This document shows, piece by piece, positions 8,526 to 14,967 of a stretch of 15,303 bases of DNA; the first letter of the stretch is position 1, and every line of letters starts with the position of its first letter. The stretch spans positions 1-15,303 of the forward strand of contig JAUYTA010000326.1 of the NCBI GenBank assembly GCA_030695265.1, given 5' to 3'. Origin of the DNA: Bacteroidota bacterium (GTDB lineage: Bacteria > Bacteroidota > Bacteroidia > Bacteroidales > Prolixibacteraceae). Below the pieces are notes generated by a model that ran no database searches, was not told the origin of the DNA, and saw only the letters and a list, made by a program, of their open reading frames with translations. The translations under genes and the position numbers were made by a program.

Positions 8526-9986
8526 TTATTCGGTGATTACCTTCACATCCTTGAACATGAATGGGTTGTCGCTAATTCTCAAAGTCTTGCCGCTTGCCGT
8601 GGTCACCTTCCGGAGAATGACTTCCCTGGTTTTGACATAGGGAAACTTTTCCACGTAGGTATCGTCAGTCATTTTTGGATTGAAATTGCCAAAAATTGCA
8701 GGTCCCTGATAGTCCTCCGGATGTTTGGAGTCATCAATGTGAAGGTTTTCGATGGTGATCCGTTCAGGCATATAACAGGTATAGCCGAAATCATGCTGCC
8801 CCGAATAAGATCCGCCGATCAGACTGGCGCTGGTTGGCCTGCCACCTGCGGGCACCAAAGTGCAGTTGCGGATGATGAATTCGCCCTGCCAGGTACTGCC
8901 GTAATCGGAGCGAAGATTGATGAGGGTTCTTCCGCGGATGGTGGAATTCTCCACGATAAATGTCCCGCTGCCGATCGCATTTATTCCCTGGTGTCCCAGG
9001 GTCGAGTTTCGGATGGTGGCATTTGCAACTCCCATGTGGGCATCGAACCGGGAAAAGATGCAATGGTCGTAAATCAGATTCTTGCAGTAATTGGACCCTA
9101 AAATACCCCAGTACCTGCTGTCGTTGATGTCATTCGTCTGGCTGCAGTTCACGAATGATACGTTGAGGGCGCGGTTGACGGAGAGGTCGTAGCTGCCCAT
9201 GGAGACCGTAACTCCAGCCGCACCAATGGTCTGGTACATTTTACGTCCGGTCAGGATGGTGTTCCGGACTGTCACGTAGGAGCAGTCGCCGACATTGATG
9301 AAGCCGCCATAAGGTGCGCCATGGTCTCCTTCACCGGTGACACGGTGCTCAAGCCCATCAACAATAACATTGGAACGCCTGATCGCTATGCCCCGGCTGT
9401 AGTAGGTATATTTCGATTCTGCCTTGTTGGCTATTGTGGTGAAACGCCCTCCGGTGATGGTCAGCTTTGTGTCGTCTATAGGGAGCGCCGTGATGTCAGT
9501 GATCTGGTCAAAATTCCAGATGATCGGAGCGTCCATATCCACCTTGCCGTTTTTGTCAACGATAAAAATATCCGTCTGCGATGATCCATTGTTTTGATTC
9601 GGACCAAAGCGTATGTACCTTTTTATGTTGGAATTGGTGACGGTGACAATGCAGGTTCCGGGCAAGGTGACGCCAATTTTTTCCTGATTTCTTTTAAGAG
9701 CTGAAACCCCTTCAAGTTTGAACGATTGTAATCCTGAACTAACCAGGAATACATGTGTATTGCGGTTTTGGACGTTGGTATCGTCGATGATAAACGCCGC
9801 CTTGCCAAAATCGGTGTCGGTACGGATGACAGCAGTGCGATTCTTTCCACTGATGTAATAGGTAGCTCCATCGTCGGCTTTTACAGAAAGGCTGTGCTGA
9901 TTGGCGAACGCATGGGCCGCAGCGATGGCGTCTGCATCATCGGTTTTGCCGTCGCCCCTGGCGCCAAAGTCACTATAGCGAACCAA
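8526..9986 (-). CDS. Right-handed beta-helix (pectate lyase superfamily) protein, 5'-truncated
   Basis: The 486-residue frame begins with the pectate-lyase-3 type motif VRYSDFGARGDGKTDDADAI. It then has the parallel beta-helix pattern of short repeated strands, such as NVIVDGLEHRV, YVTVRNTILTG, ATIRNSTLGHQG, TFIVENSTIRG and EFIIRNCTLVP. Such proteins bind or cleave polysaccharides and are normally secreted. Here there is no signal peptide. The only start is a TTG, and an in-frame stop lies three codons before it; the first internal Met is far downstream. So the 5' end is probably lost, which makes this a likely pseudogene or fragment. Two 60-base samples inside it each contain 32 G+C, against about 18 in a line of the neighbouring mocA gene, suggesting foreign origin. 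It is convergent with mocA and divergent from the fasciclin gene. Confidence 0.68.
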   Translation of the reverse strand: MVRYSDFGARGDGKTDDADAIAAAHAFANQHSLSVKADDGATYYISGKNRTAVIRTDTDFGKAAFIIDDTNVQNRNTHVFLVSSGLQSFKLEGVSALKRNQEKIGVTLPGTCIVTVTNSNIKRYIRFGPNQNNGSSQTDIFIVDKNGKVDMDAPIIWNFDQITDITALPIDDTKLTITGGRFTTIANKAESKYTYYSRGIAIRRSNVIVDGLEHRVTGEGDHGAPYGGFINVGDCSYVTVRNTILTGRKMYQTIGAAGVTVSMGSYDLSVNRALNVSFVNCSQTNDINDSRYWGILGSNYCKNLIYDHCIFSRFDAHMGVANATIRNSTLGHQGINAIGSGTFIVENSTIRGRTLINLRSDYGSTWQGEFIIRNCTLVPAGGRPTSASLIGGSYSGQHDFGYTCYMPERITIENLHIDDSKHPEDYQGPAIFGNFNPKMTDDTYVEKFPYVKTREVILRKVTTASGKTLRISDNPFMFKDVKVITE

Positions 9987-10163
9987 ACCTTTGTTTTAAA
10001 TTTCCGAAAAGATTAATAAGATGGTTAGATGTGAAATTCTCTTATAAAAATCACCCTAAACTAGCAATTTTCACTCAAACTCAAATAGGAATACGCAAAG
10101 TTTCCGGTTTATGCTTAGTTTTATTCTTTTTAGGGTAAAATATTTTGGAATTGTATTTTTATA

Positions 10164-11933
10164 ATGAGAAATCATAAAACCTATTTGCTTCTCCTGGGCA
10201 TTTTTTTCTGCCTGATCGTTGGTTGTGAAGAGCTGCCTGAACACGAGAAATATAAAAGACCCGACTGGCTTCCCGGAAAATTGTTTACTACGGTGTCGGT
10301 TCAGGAGAATCTTACCATGTTTACCGAGTGTTTGCGACTTACCGGTTTGGACACCATTATTGATGTTTCGGGAAGTTGGAGCGTTTTTGCGCCAACAGAT
10401 GAAGCCATGAAACTGTATCTGTCGGAAAACAGCTATGCCAGTATTTCAGATATCCCATTGGATGAGCTTAAAAAAATCACCAAATTCCATATTATTCAGA
10501 ATCCGTGGTCGCTTGAGCAATTGAAAAGCCTGGGTGTAAATGGATGGAAAGCGCCAGATGATGCAAATTCGAATCCATACGCATACAAGCGCGAGACAAT
10601 CCTGAAAAATTCAGACGAAAAGTATTGGATCAAAAGGGCGAACAAGAAAGAAGTGATCGTGGTAGATTCAACTATATCAAGAAATTACAAAATGGTGTTT
10701 GTTCAATCAAGAAAATATGTACCTATTTTTTACGATGCGTATCTGACTAAAAATGGTATTACTTCTGAAGATTACAAGTTTTATTTTGACAGAACTTATG
10801 AACCGGGAAATGTTTTTTATGCAGGAGCCAAAATACTCAAGGCTGATATTTTTGCCGAAAATGGATTTGTACATGTTATAGATAGGGTTGTTACCCCAAT
10901 GCTAAACGCGAAGGAAATACTTGATAAAAAAGAGATGGTCGGTGAATCCTATAAACTCTTCCTGGAAATGGTTTATTGGTATTATCCGAAATTTGAGCCA
11001 AACTTAACTGCAACTTATAATCAACCAGCGGCAAGGCTTGGGGCGGTTTTCGATACATTGTGGGACTTAAATTACGCTGCACTGGCATTTGATCTTCACA
11101 AGGAACGTTTCGATATTATTAATCAAACCCTGATACGACACAACGGTTTCATTGCCCCAACAGATGAAACTTTCAGGAAATTCATTGATGGCATACTGAC
11201 CACAAAGTCAGGTTTCCCTCACTGGCCCGACATGAAATCCCTCCCGAATGATGTTGTTGATCTTATTGTCGCTCAAAATTTTAAGTCTTCTCCTCTGTAT
11301 CCTTCAACAAGTCAGTATCAGAAAATTTTCAAGGGAGCGAACCGATACCACCAGGATGAGAAAGCGATTATCAAAAAGGATTTCGGGAGCAATTGTACTT
11401 TCATCGGACTCGAGACTTATATGCCCGACCGGGTATTTACCAGTGTAACCGGGCCGGTATTCTGTCGGCCGGGTTTTTCCATATTCAGGAGGGCAATGGC
11501 ATATTCCGGTGTCCTGGATGCCATCGCTAACTATAAAGGCAAATTGTACTTTTTCCCGATTCCTGATAATGCCCTGATGGCTGATTCTTCGTTGATACTG
11601 AATTGGCTTGATAAAACCAGTTACAATTTTATGGCCTATAACAGGATGAAGCGTCAAATGGAGAACCTTGGAAGTAATACCCTTAAAAACTGGATGCTGA
11701 ACCAGGTTGGAACTTCCACGAATAACGCGAGCGCCGGTAAGGAAATCATACGAACCCTGGGGGGAAGGTTCATCACCTGGGACCATTCCAACAACACAAT
11801 TCAGGGGACTTACCCCAGCACTGTAGGGTACAAAGGTACAAATGTTGGTATCTGCACGCCGGTTCCGTTAAACGAACCCGCTGATAACGGCAAAAGCCTG
11901 TCTGTCAATTATTGGTTCAATTTTGGGAATTGA
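10164..11933 (+). CDS. Fasciclin (FAS1) repeat lipoprotein
   Basis: The 589-residue protein starts with a lipoprotein leader ending LIVGC (Cys21). The residues after it, EELPEHE, are acidic, as in Bacteroidota lipoproteins displayed on the cell surface. Three FAS1-like modules can be seen. The first carries WSVFAPTDEAMKLYL and closes with ENGFVHVIDRVVTPML. The second has HNGFIAPTDETFRKFIDGIL and DVVDLIVAQNF. The third is more divergent, around YSGVLDAIANYKGKLYFFPI with DNAL. FAS1 domains mediate adhesion or polysaccharide contact. In Bacteroidota they often accompany SusC/SusD pairs, but none is in this window, so the role is open. It stands alone, 177 nt from the divergent beta-helix gene. 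Confidence 0.85.
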   Translation: MRNHKTYLLLLGIFFCLIVGCEELPEHEKYKRPDWLPGKLFTTVSVQENLTMFTECLRLTGLDTIIDVSGSWSVFAPTDEAMKLYLSENSYASISDIPLDELKKITKFHIIQNPWSLEQLKSLGVNGWKAPDDANSNPYAYKRETILKNSDEKYWIKRANKKEVIVVDSTISRNYKMVFVQSRKYVPIFYDAYLTKNGITSEDYKFYFDRTYEPGNVFYAGAKILKADIFAENGFVHVIDRVVTPMLNAKEILDKKEMVGESYKLFLEMVYWYYPKFEPNLTATYNQPAARLGAVFDTLWDLNYAALAFDLHKERFDIINQTLIRHNGFIAPTDETFRKFIDGILTTKSGFPHWPDMKSLPNDVVDLIVAQNFKSSPLYPSTSQYQKIFKGANRYHQDEKAIIKKDFGSNCTFIGLETYMPDRVFTSVTGPVFCRPGFSIFRRAMAYSGVLDAIANYKGKLYFFPIPDNALMADSSLILNWLDKTSYNFMAYNRMKRQMENLGSNTLKNWMLNQVGTSTNNASAGKEIIRTLGGRFITWDHSNNTIQGTYPSTVGYKGTNVGICTPVPLNEPADNGKSLSVNYWFNFGN

Positions 11934-11952
11934 GGAAAGCAGGCTGTGAAAA

Positions 11953-11981
11953 TGATAAGTCGAAAATTTCAACACTTATCA
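11953..11981. other. Small inverted repeat after the fasciclin gene
   Basis: TGATAAGT at 11953-11960 and its exact complement ACTTATCA at 11974-11981 form an 8-bp stem around a 13-nt loop, 20 nt after the fasciclin stop codon, followed by ATTTATTATAA. The stem is A/T-rich and there is no T-run, so it is at best a weak terminator or a protein-binding site for the fasciclin-cas6 gap. Confidence 0.3.
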
Positions 11982-12061
11982 ATTTATTATAATCCGTAAT
12001 TTCAGATTAAAGCTATCTTTGGAAGAGTAATATAATAGATTAAATACAAAATCGTATCATT

Positions 12062-12844
12062 ATGAGATTTAAAATTACCCTTAACCGCACCGGAAGACAA
12101 CGTATGCTTCCAATGGATTACCAGTATTACCTGAGTGCCTGGATTTACAAAGTAATCGGTAAAGCCGATCCTGAATTTTCCGCCTTTCTCCATGCCAAAG
12201 GATATTCCAGCGGAAATAAGAAATTCAAACTCTTTTGTTACTCGCCGTTAAACTTTGGCAGACCCACACTTTGGAAAGAAAAAGCATTGTTTGAAATTCA
12301 TACCGATCAACTTTTTCTGTCGGTCTCTTTTCATTTAGCCGAAGCCGCCGAAAAATTTATCATCGGGTTGTTCAATAACCAGCAGGTTTATGTTGGCGAC
12401 CAGTTTAACGGATTGGATTTGGTGGTAGGGCAGGTTGAACGCTTGCCCGAGGCAGAATTGAAAGGCACCATGAATTACCGTGCTATCTCGCCAGTGGTGA
12501 TAAGCCTAAAAGAAGAAACGGAAAAATATGCCCAATACCTTTCTCCTGCTCATGAGAATTACACCGATCTGCTTCGGCAGAACTTATGGAATAAGTACGA
12601 TTCCATTCCGGTTGTGGCCACTTTGCCCGAAGATTTGAACTTTCTGTTTAAGCTGAAAGGCGAATCAAAATCGAAACTGGTAACGATAAAACCCAATACT
12701 CCGGAACAAAGCAAAGTCCGTGGTTTTGTGTTTGATTTCTCGCTGACTTGCCCTGCTGAAATTCACCAATTAATACTGGCGACAGGTATCGGTGAGAAGA
12801 ATTCGATGGGGTTTGGATGGGTGAGAGGGATTGAGGGAGATTGA
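12062..12844 (+). CDS. cas6: CRISPR-associated endoribonuclease Cas6, orphan
   Basis: The 260-residue product has the hallmarks of Cas6, the RNase that cuts CRISPR precursor RNA within repeats. The N-terminus reads LPMDYQYYLSAWIYKVIG, then FSAFLHAKGY with His44 where the family's catalytic His usually lies. The C-terminus carries the glycine-rich RNA-binding loop GIGEKNSMGFGW (about residues 242-253). Length and layout match Cas6 of type I-B and type III systems. No other cas gene and no CRISPR array is present in the window, so it would have to act in trans or be a remnant. The last codons (IEGD, stop) already lie in the first units of the downstream GATTGAGG minisatellite, so the native C-terminus may have been altered by repeat expansion. 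Confidence 0.9.
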   Translation: MRFKITLNRTGRQRMLPMDYQYYLSAWIYKVIGKADPEFSAFLHAKGYSSGNKKFKLFCYSPLNFGRPTLWKEKALFEIHTDQLFLSVSFHLAEAAEKFIIGLFNNQQVYVGDQFNGLDLVVGQVERLPEAELKGTMNYRAISPVVISLKEETEKYAQYLSPAHENYTDLLRQNLWNKYDSIPVVATLPEDLNFLFKLKGESKSKLVTIKPNTPEQSKVRGFVFDFSLTCPAEIHQLILATGIGEKNSMGFGWVRGIEGD

Positions 12845-13007
12845 GGGGATTGAGGGGATTGAAGGGATTGAGAGGATTGAGGGAGATTGAAAGGATTGAG
12901 GGAGATTGAAGGATTGAGGGAGATTGAGGGGATTGAGGGAGATTGAGGGGATTGAAGGGATTGAGGGAGATTGAAGGGAGATTGAAGGGATTGAAGGGAT
13001 TGAAGGG
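12830..13007 (+). repeat. G-rich minisatellite of ATTGA(A/G)GG-type units
   Basis: Nineteen consecutive units each starting with ATTGA and ending in a G-rich tail fill exactly 178 bases. By hand count the units are 8 to 11 nt long, mostly 9 (ATTGAGGGG, ATTGAAGGG) or 10 (ATTGAGGGAG). The array begins within the last codons of cas6 and is followed by ATGAGGAAAGAGA. The plus strand has almost no C. Many GGG runs are separated by 5-7 nt, satisfying the usual G-quadruplex pattern (for example GGG, AGATTGA, GGGG, ATTGA, GGGG, ATTGAA, GGG at its start). There are no spacers, so it is not a CRISPR array. Slippage is the likely origin of the length variation. Confidence 0.93.
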
Positions 13008-13021
13008 ATGAGGAAAGAGAC

Positions 13022-13344
13022 CTGTCAGCGTGCTCCCGAGAATTCAGCGATTTTTCAGGTGTTTCCGTTTTAGTGTATGATATATAATTTACTCATTTAG
13101 AATTGGTTAATCAGTTATTCAGTAGAATTAAATATGGCGGCATTTTTTTATCATTATTAAGGTAATAAGGTTGCTTTTCCTCTGTTAGCCTTTCTACTTA
13201 GGTTTGATGGAAAAAAATAGTTTTTTTTTGAAAACATAGAAAACTTATTTTCAATTTGTTAACCTTAGTAGAAAAGTTATACATTTGATTAATACTATAA
13301 AATGGATATACTCTATAAAATCGTTGAGAATTCGGGACTGACAG
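13022..13344. mobile_element. MITE-like non-coding segment with imperfect inverted ends
   Basis: The left end (13022-13054) contains CTGTCAG, TCCCG, AATTC and CGATTTT in order. The right end (13317-13344), read on the minus strand, contains CTGTCAG, TCCCG, AATTC and CGATTTT in the same order, with small gaps between the blocks. The interior is A/T-rich and carries no credible gene. It contains a nested near-inverted pair (13189-13202 with 13263-13276, 12 of 14 pairing) enclosing a further hairpin (TTGAAAA 13228-13234 with TTTTCAA 13248-13254). Size, inverted ends and lack of coding capacity fit a miniature inverted-repeat element, but I found no clear target duplication. With the minisatellite it accounts for the gene-free stretch 12845-13400. 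Confidence 0.45.
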
Positions 13345-13400
13345 CGTCAATAAAAATGTACAGACATTTAATTTATTAACTTAAATATTTTCGATAAATT

Positions 13401-13964
13401 ATGGCTTATCAATTTAAAATTCAGTTAAAAGACGTGACCAAACCACCGGTTTGGCGACAGGTAATTGTTCCTGAAAAGATTACTTTTCACAAGTTTCACC
13501 AACTTATCCAACTTGTTTTTGGTTGGGAAGATTATCATCTCTACCAGTTCAGCCCCAAAGGTTATGGTTCGCACCCTTTGATTTCCATCCCCTCAACAGA
13601 GGATTGGGATCAAGCAGACTATGATCCCAGAAAAATAAAAATCAATCAGGTTTTTAATGCCCCAAAACAGACATTTGATTACATCTATGATTTTGGCGAT
13701 GATTGGATCCACCGGATTACACTCGAAAAACTCCTTCCCGAAATGATTAAACATCCGGTTTGTCTGGATGGAAAAGGTACTTGCCCACCTGAAGATTGCG
13801 GTGGTCCGTGGGGCTACGAAAACCTGAAACAAATCCTGGCCGACCCCAAACATGAGGAGCACCAGGAAATGAAAGAATGGCTGGGAATGGCTGAGGACGA
13901 AGATTGGGATGCCAATTGTTTTGATTTGTATGAGGTAAACGAAATGCTGAAAGGGTTTAAATAA
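13401..13964 (+). CDS. pRiA4b ORF-3-like family protein
   Basis: The 187-residue protein matches the plasmid pRiA4b ORF-3-like family (IS1096 TnpR-like fold), common in mobile or accessory DNA and without a proven function. Family landmarks are the opening YQFKIQLKDVTKPPVWRQV, then FHKFHQLIQLVFGWEDYHLY, FDYIYDFGDDWIHRI, and CLDGKGTCPPEDCGGPWGYE with the usual cysteines. The end DANCFDLYEVNEML is also typical. It appears complete. It is followed after 4 nt by the 39-bp palindrome and then a DUF3024-like gene in the same direction. The family has been linked to insertion sequences by name only, so no recombinase activity is claimed. Confidence 0.87.
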   Translation: MAYQFKIQLKDVTKPPVWRQVIVPEKITFHKFHQLIQLVFGWEDYHLYQFSPKGYGSHPLISIPSTEDWDQADYDPRKIKINQVFNAPKQTFDYIYDFGDDWIHRITLEKLLPEMIKHPVCLDGKGTCPPEDCGGPWGYENLKQILADPKHEEHQEMKEWLGMAEDEDWDANCFDLYEVNEMLKGFK

Positions 13965-13968
13965 TCCG

Positions 13969-14007
13969 TTCAGACCTGACAGGTTTTCAAAACCTGTCAG
14001 GTCTGAA
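13969..14007. repeat. REP-like palindrome, copy 1
   Basis: A perfect inverted repeat with 19-bp arms (TTCAGACCTGACAGGTTTT and its complement) around one central C. It lies 4 nt after the pRiA4b-like stop codon. Palindromes with the core CCTGACAGG are frequent in Bacteroidota genomes and are the kind of sequence associated with RAYT transposases. A RAYT gene carrying a second copy is located 475 nt further on. As RNA the palindrome would form a very stable hairpin followed by AAAAACG, so it may also end or attenuate transcription of the upstream gene. Confidence 0.92.
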
Positions 14008-14031
14008 AAACGAACAAAAAAAAATAAACAG

Positions 14032-14418
14032 ATGAAAAAGAATGTATGGATTAAAGGCAATCCAAAGCCGCAAAAACTGGATAACTCAAAGAAAATGGAA
14101 ATGATAAAAGAAGTGGAATCTTTTATTGAAAATTCACAAAAACTATCGAAAACTATCAATCGTTTCGAGCTAAGAGCTGGGCGCATTTACTTTTTTCAGC
14201 TCGTTGAACAGTTTGGATGGAATGATCCGAATGCCCGTTTTATCATGCCCCTTATTGATGGGCGGTATGCTGAATTCAAATACGCCCGGATCACAATTTA
14301 TCCCTACGAATGCTCACTCGATTGGCAGCGCCACAACGACCAATGGATGACTGTTTTTAGCGGGACTTTTACAGAATGTCTTCAACAGATGGACGAAAGT
14401 GATGATTTTTTTCAATGA
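14032..14418 (+). CDS. Small hypothetical protein, DUF3024-like
   Basis: The 128-residue product is lysine-rich at the N-terminus (MKKNVWIKGNPKPQKLDNSK), then has a short helix (MIKEVESFIENSQKL). The C-terminal half includes RFIMPLIDGRYAEFKYARI, LDWQRHNDQWMTV and FTECLQQMDESDDFF. The pattern of paired tryptophans around DWQRHNDQW and the acidic C-terminal end recalls DUF3024 proteins, small proteins without known function. This is a recollection of pattern, not an alignment. The ATG at 14032 follows an A-rich leader and lies 24 nt after the REP-like palindrome. It may be co-transcribed with the pRiA4b-like gene if the palindrome does not stop transcription. Confidence 0.6.
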   Translation: MKKNVWIKGNPKPQKLDNSKKMEMIKEVESFIENSQKLSKTINRFELRAGRIYFFQLVEQFGWNDPNARFIMPLIDGRYAEFKYARITIYPYECSLDWQRHNDQWMTVFSGTFTECLQQMDESDDFFQ

Positions 14419-14430
14419 TCTGGAACGCCT

Positions 14431-14463
14431 GACTTTTCGGCGTCCGAAGCTCCCCGAAGAGTC
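14431..14463. other. Hairpin upstream of the RAYT gene
   Basis: GACTTTTCGG (14431-14440) pairs with CCGAAGAGTC (14454-14463) over ten positions with one T-G wobble and a 13-nt loop. It lies 12 nt after the DUF3024-like stop and 18 nt before the RAYT start. A smaller alternative stem is ACGCC with GGCGT. There is no T-run on the plus strand, so a simple terminator is doubtful. It may be a boundary hairpin of the RAYT unit or a translational control structure. Confidence 0.4.
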
Positions 14464-14481
14464 ATAAAAACGAAAAATGCG

Positions 14482-14664
14482 ATGCAGAAACTCGAACCAT
14501 TGACCTACGGAAATTATTTCCACATTTATAACCATGGAGTTGGTGAACGCGATTTGTTTCGAAAACCAGAGAATTATGAGTATTTCCTGAGTTTATATGA
14601 CGAATACATCGCACCTGTGGCCGAAACGTATGCATGGGTACTGATGCTTTACCCTGTCAAATAA
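14482..14664 (+). pseudogene. RAYT (REP-associated tyrosine transposase) gene, N-terminal fragment
   Basis: This is the first part of a Y1-type transposase related to IS200/IS605 TnpA, the group that mobilises REP palindromes. The 60-codon frame reads YGNYFHIYNHGVGERDLF, NYEYFLSLYDEYIAPVAET and YAWVLM, a typical start for the family. It then enters the inserted GIY-YIG element and stops after LYPVK, the residues PVK and the stop codon being element sequence. The rest of the gene resumes at 14966: joining 14649 to 14966 gives WVLML then NHFHLLVRIK in frame, restoring the HUH motif HFH. A Leu stands where most relatives have Pro before the NHFH. The gene is therefore interrupted rather than decayed. 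Confidence 0.9.
14648..14664. repeat. Left terminal inverted repeat of the GIY-YIG element
   Basis: TTTACCCTGTCAAATAA is the exact reverse complement of the sequence at 14951-14967. The 17-nt match stops abruptly on its outer side. Its innermost bases include the stop codon that ends the N-terminal RAYT fragment. Confidence 0.95.
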
Positions 14665-14965
14665 TTTTAAATTTTTCGAATGGAACAATTCTATTACATA
14701 TATGTGTTGCGCAGTTTGAACGATGGAAAGAACTATACGGGATACACGAAAAATTTAAAATTAAGATTTGAACAACATTGTAAAGGTGAAGTCGAATCAA
14801 CAAGAAACAGGCGTCCGTTGGTTTTAATCTATTTTGAAGGATGTTTGAATCAACAAGATGCAACACATCGCGAGAAGTATCTTAAAACTCACTTTGGTAA
14901 AATGTTTTTAAAAAATAGATTAAAACAATGGAGCGATGAAAGTTCAAATCTTATTTGACAGGGTA
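14650..14965 (+). mobile_element. GIY-YIG nuclease mini-element inserted in the RAYT gene, copy 1
   Basis: A segment of about 316 bp separates the two halves of the RAYT gene. It starts TACCCTGTCAAATAA, ends TTATTTGACAGGGTA, and encodes a single GIY-YIG protein that fills nearly all of it (279 of 316 nt including the stop). Removing exactly this segment rejoins RAYT in frame at its catalytic HFH motif. Only about 37 nt are non-coding, so it cannot be a group I or II intron, and the stop codons rule out an intein. A second copy, identical over the visible 79 nt, begins at about 15225. The outer limit is uncertain by a few bases because the inverted repeat extends two bases further each side, and the second insertion shares only ACCCTG onward. 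No target duplication is obvious. Confidence 0.85.
14680..14958 (+). CDS. GIY-YIG nuclease family protein
   Basis: The 92-residue protein is a single, complete GIY-YIG domain. YYIYVLRS stands for the GIY strand and YTGYT for the YIG strand. LKLRFEQH carries the conserved Arg, and ATHREKYLKTHFG carries the conserved Glu. It ends KNRLKQWSDESSNLI. All residues expected for catalysis are present, so it may cut DNA. It resembles the small stand-alone YhbQ/UPF0213-like proteins frequent in Bacteroidota, whose roles are unknown, and has no extra DNA-recognition domain as many homing nucleases do. The ATG lies 30 nt inside the left end of the element, after an A/T-rich leader, and the stop codon lies inside the right terminal inverted repeat. 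It is the only candidate within the element for a mobility function, which is inference. Confidence 0.92.
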   Translation: MEQFYYIYVLRSLNDGKNYTGYTKNLKLRFEQHCKGEVESTRNRRPLVLIYFEGCLNQQDATHREKYLKTHFGKMFLKNRLKQWSDESSNLI

Positions 14966-14967
14966 AA
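14951..14967. repeat. Right terminal inverted repeat of the GIY-YIG element
   Basis: TTATTTGACAGGGTAAA exactly complements 14648-14664. It contains the last codons and stop (14956-14958) of the GIY-YIG gene, so coding sequence and inverted repeat are fused at this end. The adjoining CCATTTTCATTTG is RAYT sequence. Confidence 0.95.

Noticed and set aside
8469..8541. Inverted pair GGTAATCA and TGATTACC between mocA and the beta-helix gene
   Set aside because: The arms are only 8 bp and 57 nt apart, without a T-run; a shared convergent terminator cannot be supported.
8511..9101. Plus-strand open frame of 196 codons opposite the beta-helix gene
   Set aside because: It lies antisense to a recognisable family protein, has no family features, and results from the higher G+C content there.
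12830..13007. CRISPR array next to cas6
   Set aside because: Units of 8-11 nt are directly joined without spacers, so this is a minisatellite.
13302..13379. 25-codon frame (MDILYKIVENSG and on)
   Set aside because: It is too short, lies partly in the MITE-like right end, and has no supporting features.
14650..14965. Self-splicing intron or intein inside RAYT
   Set aside because: Only about 37 nt are non-coding, too few for a group I or II intron, and stop codons in the entered frame exclude an intein.
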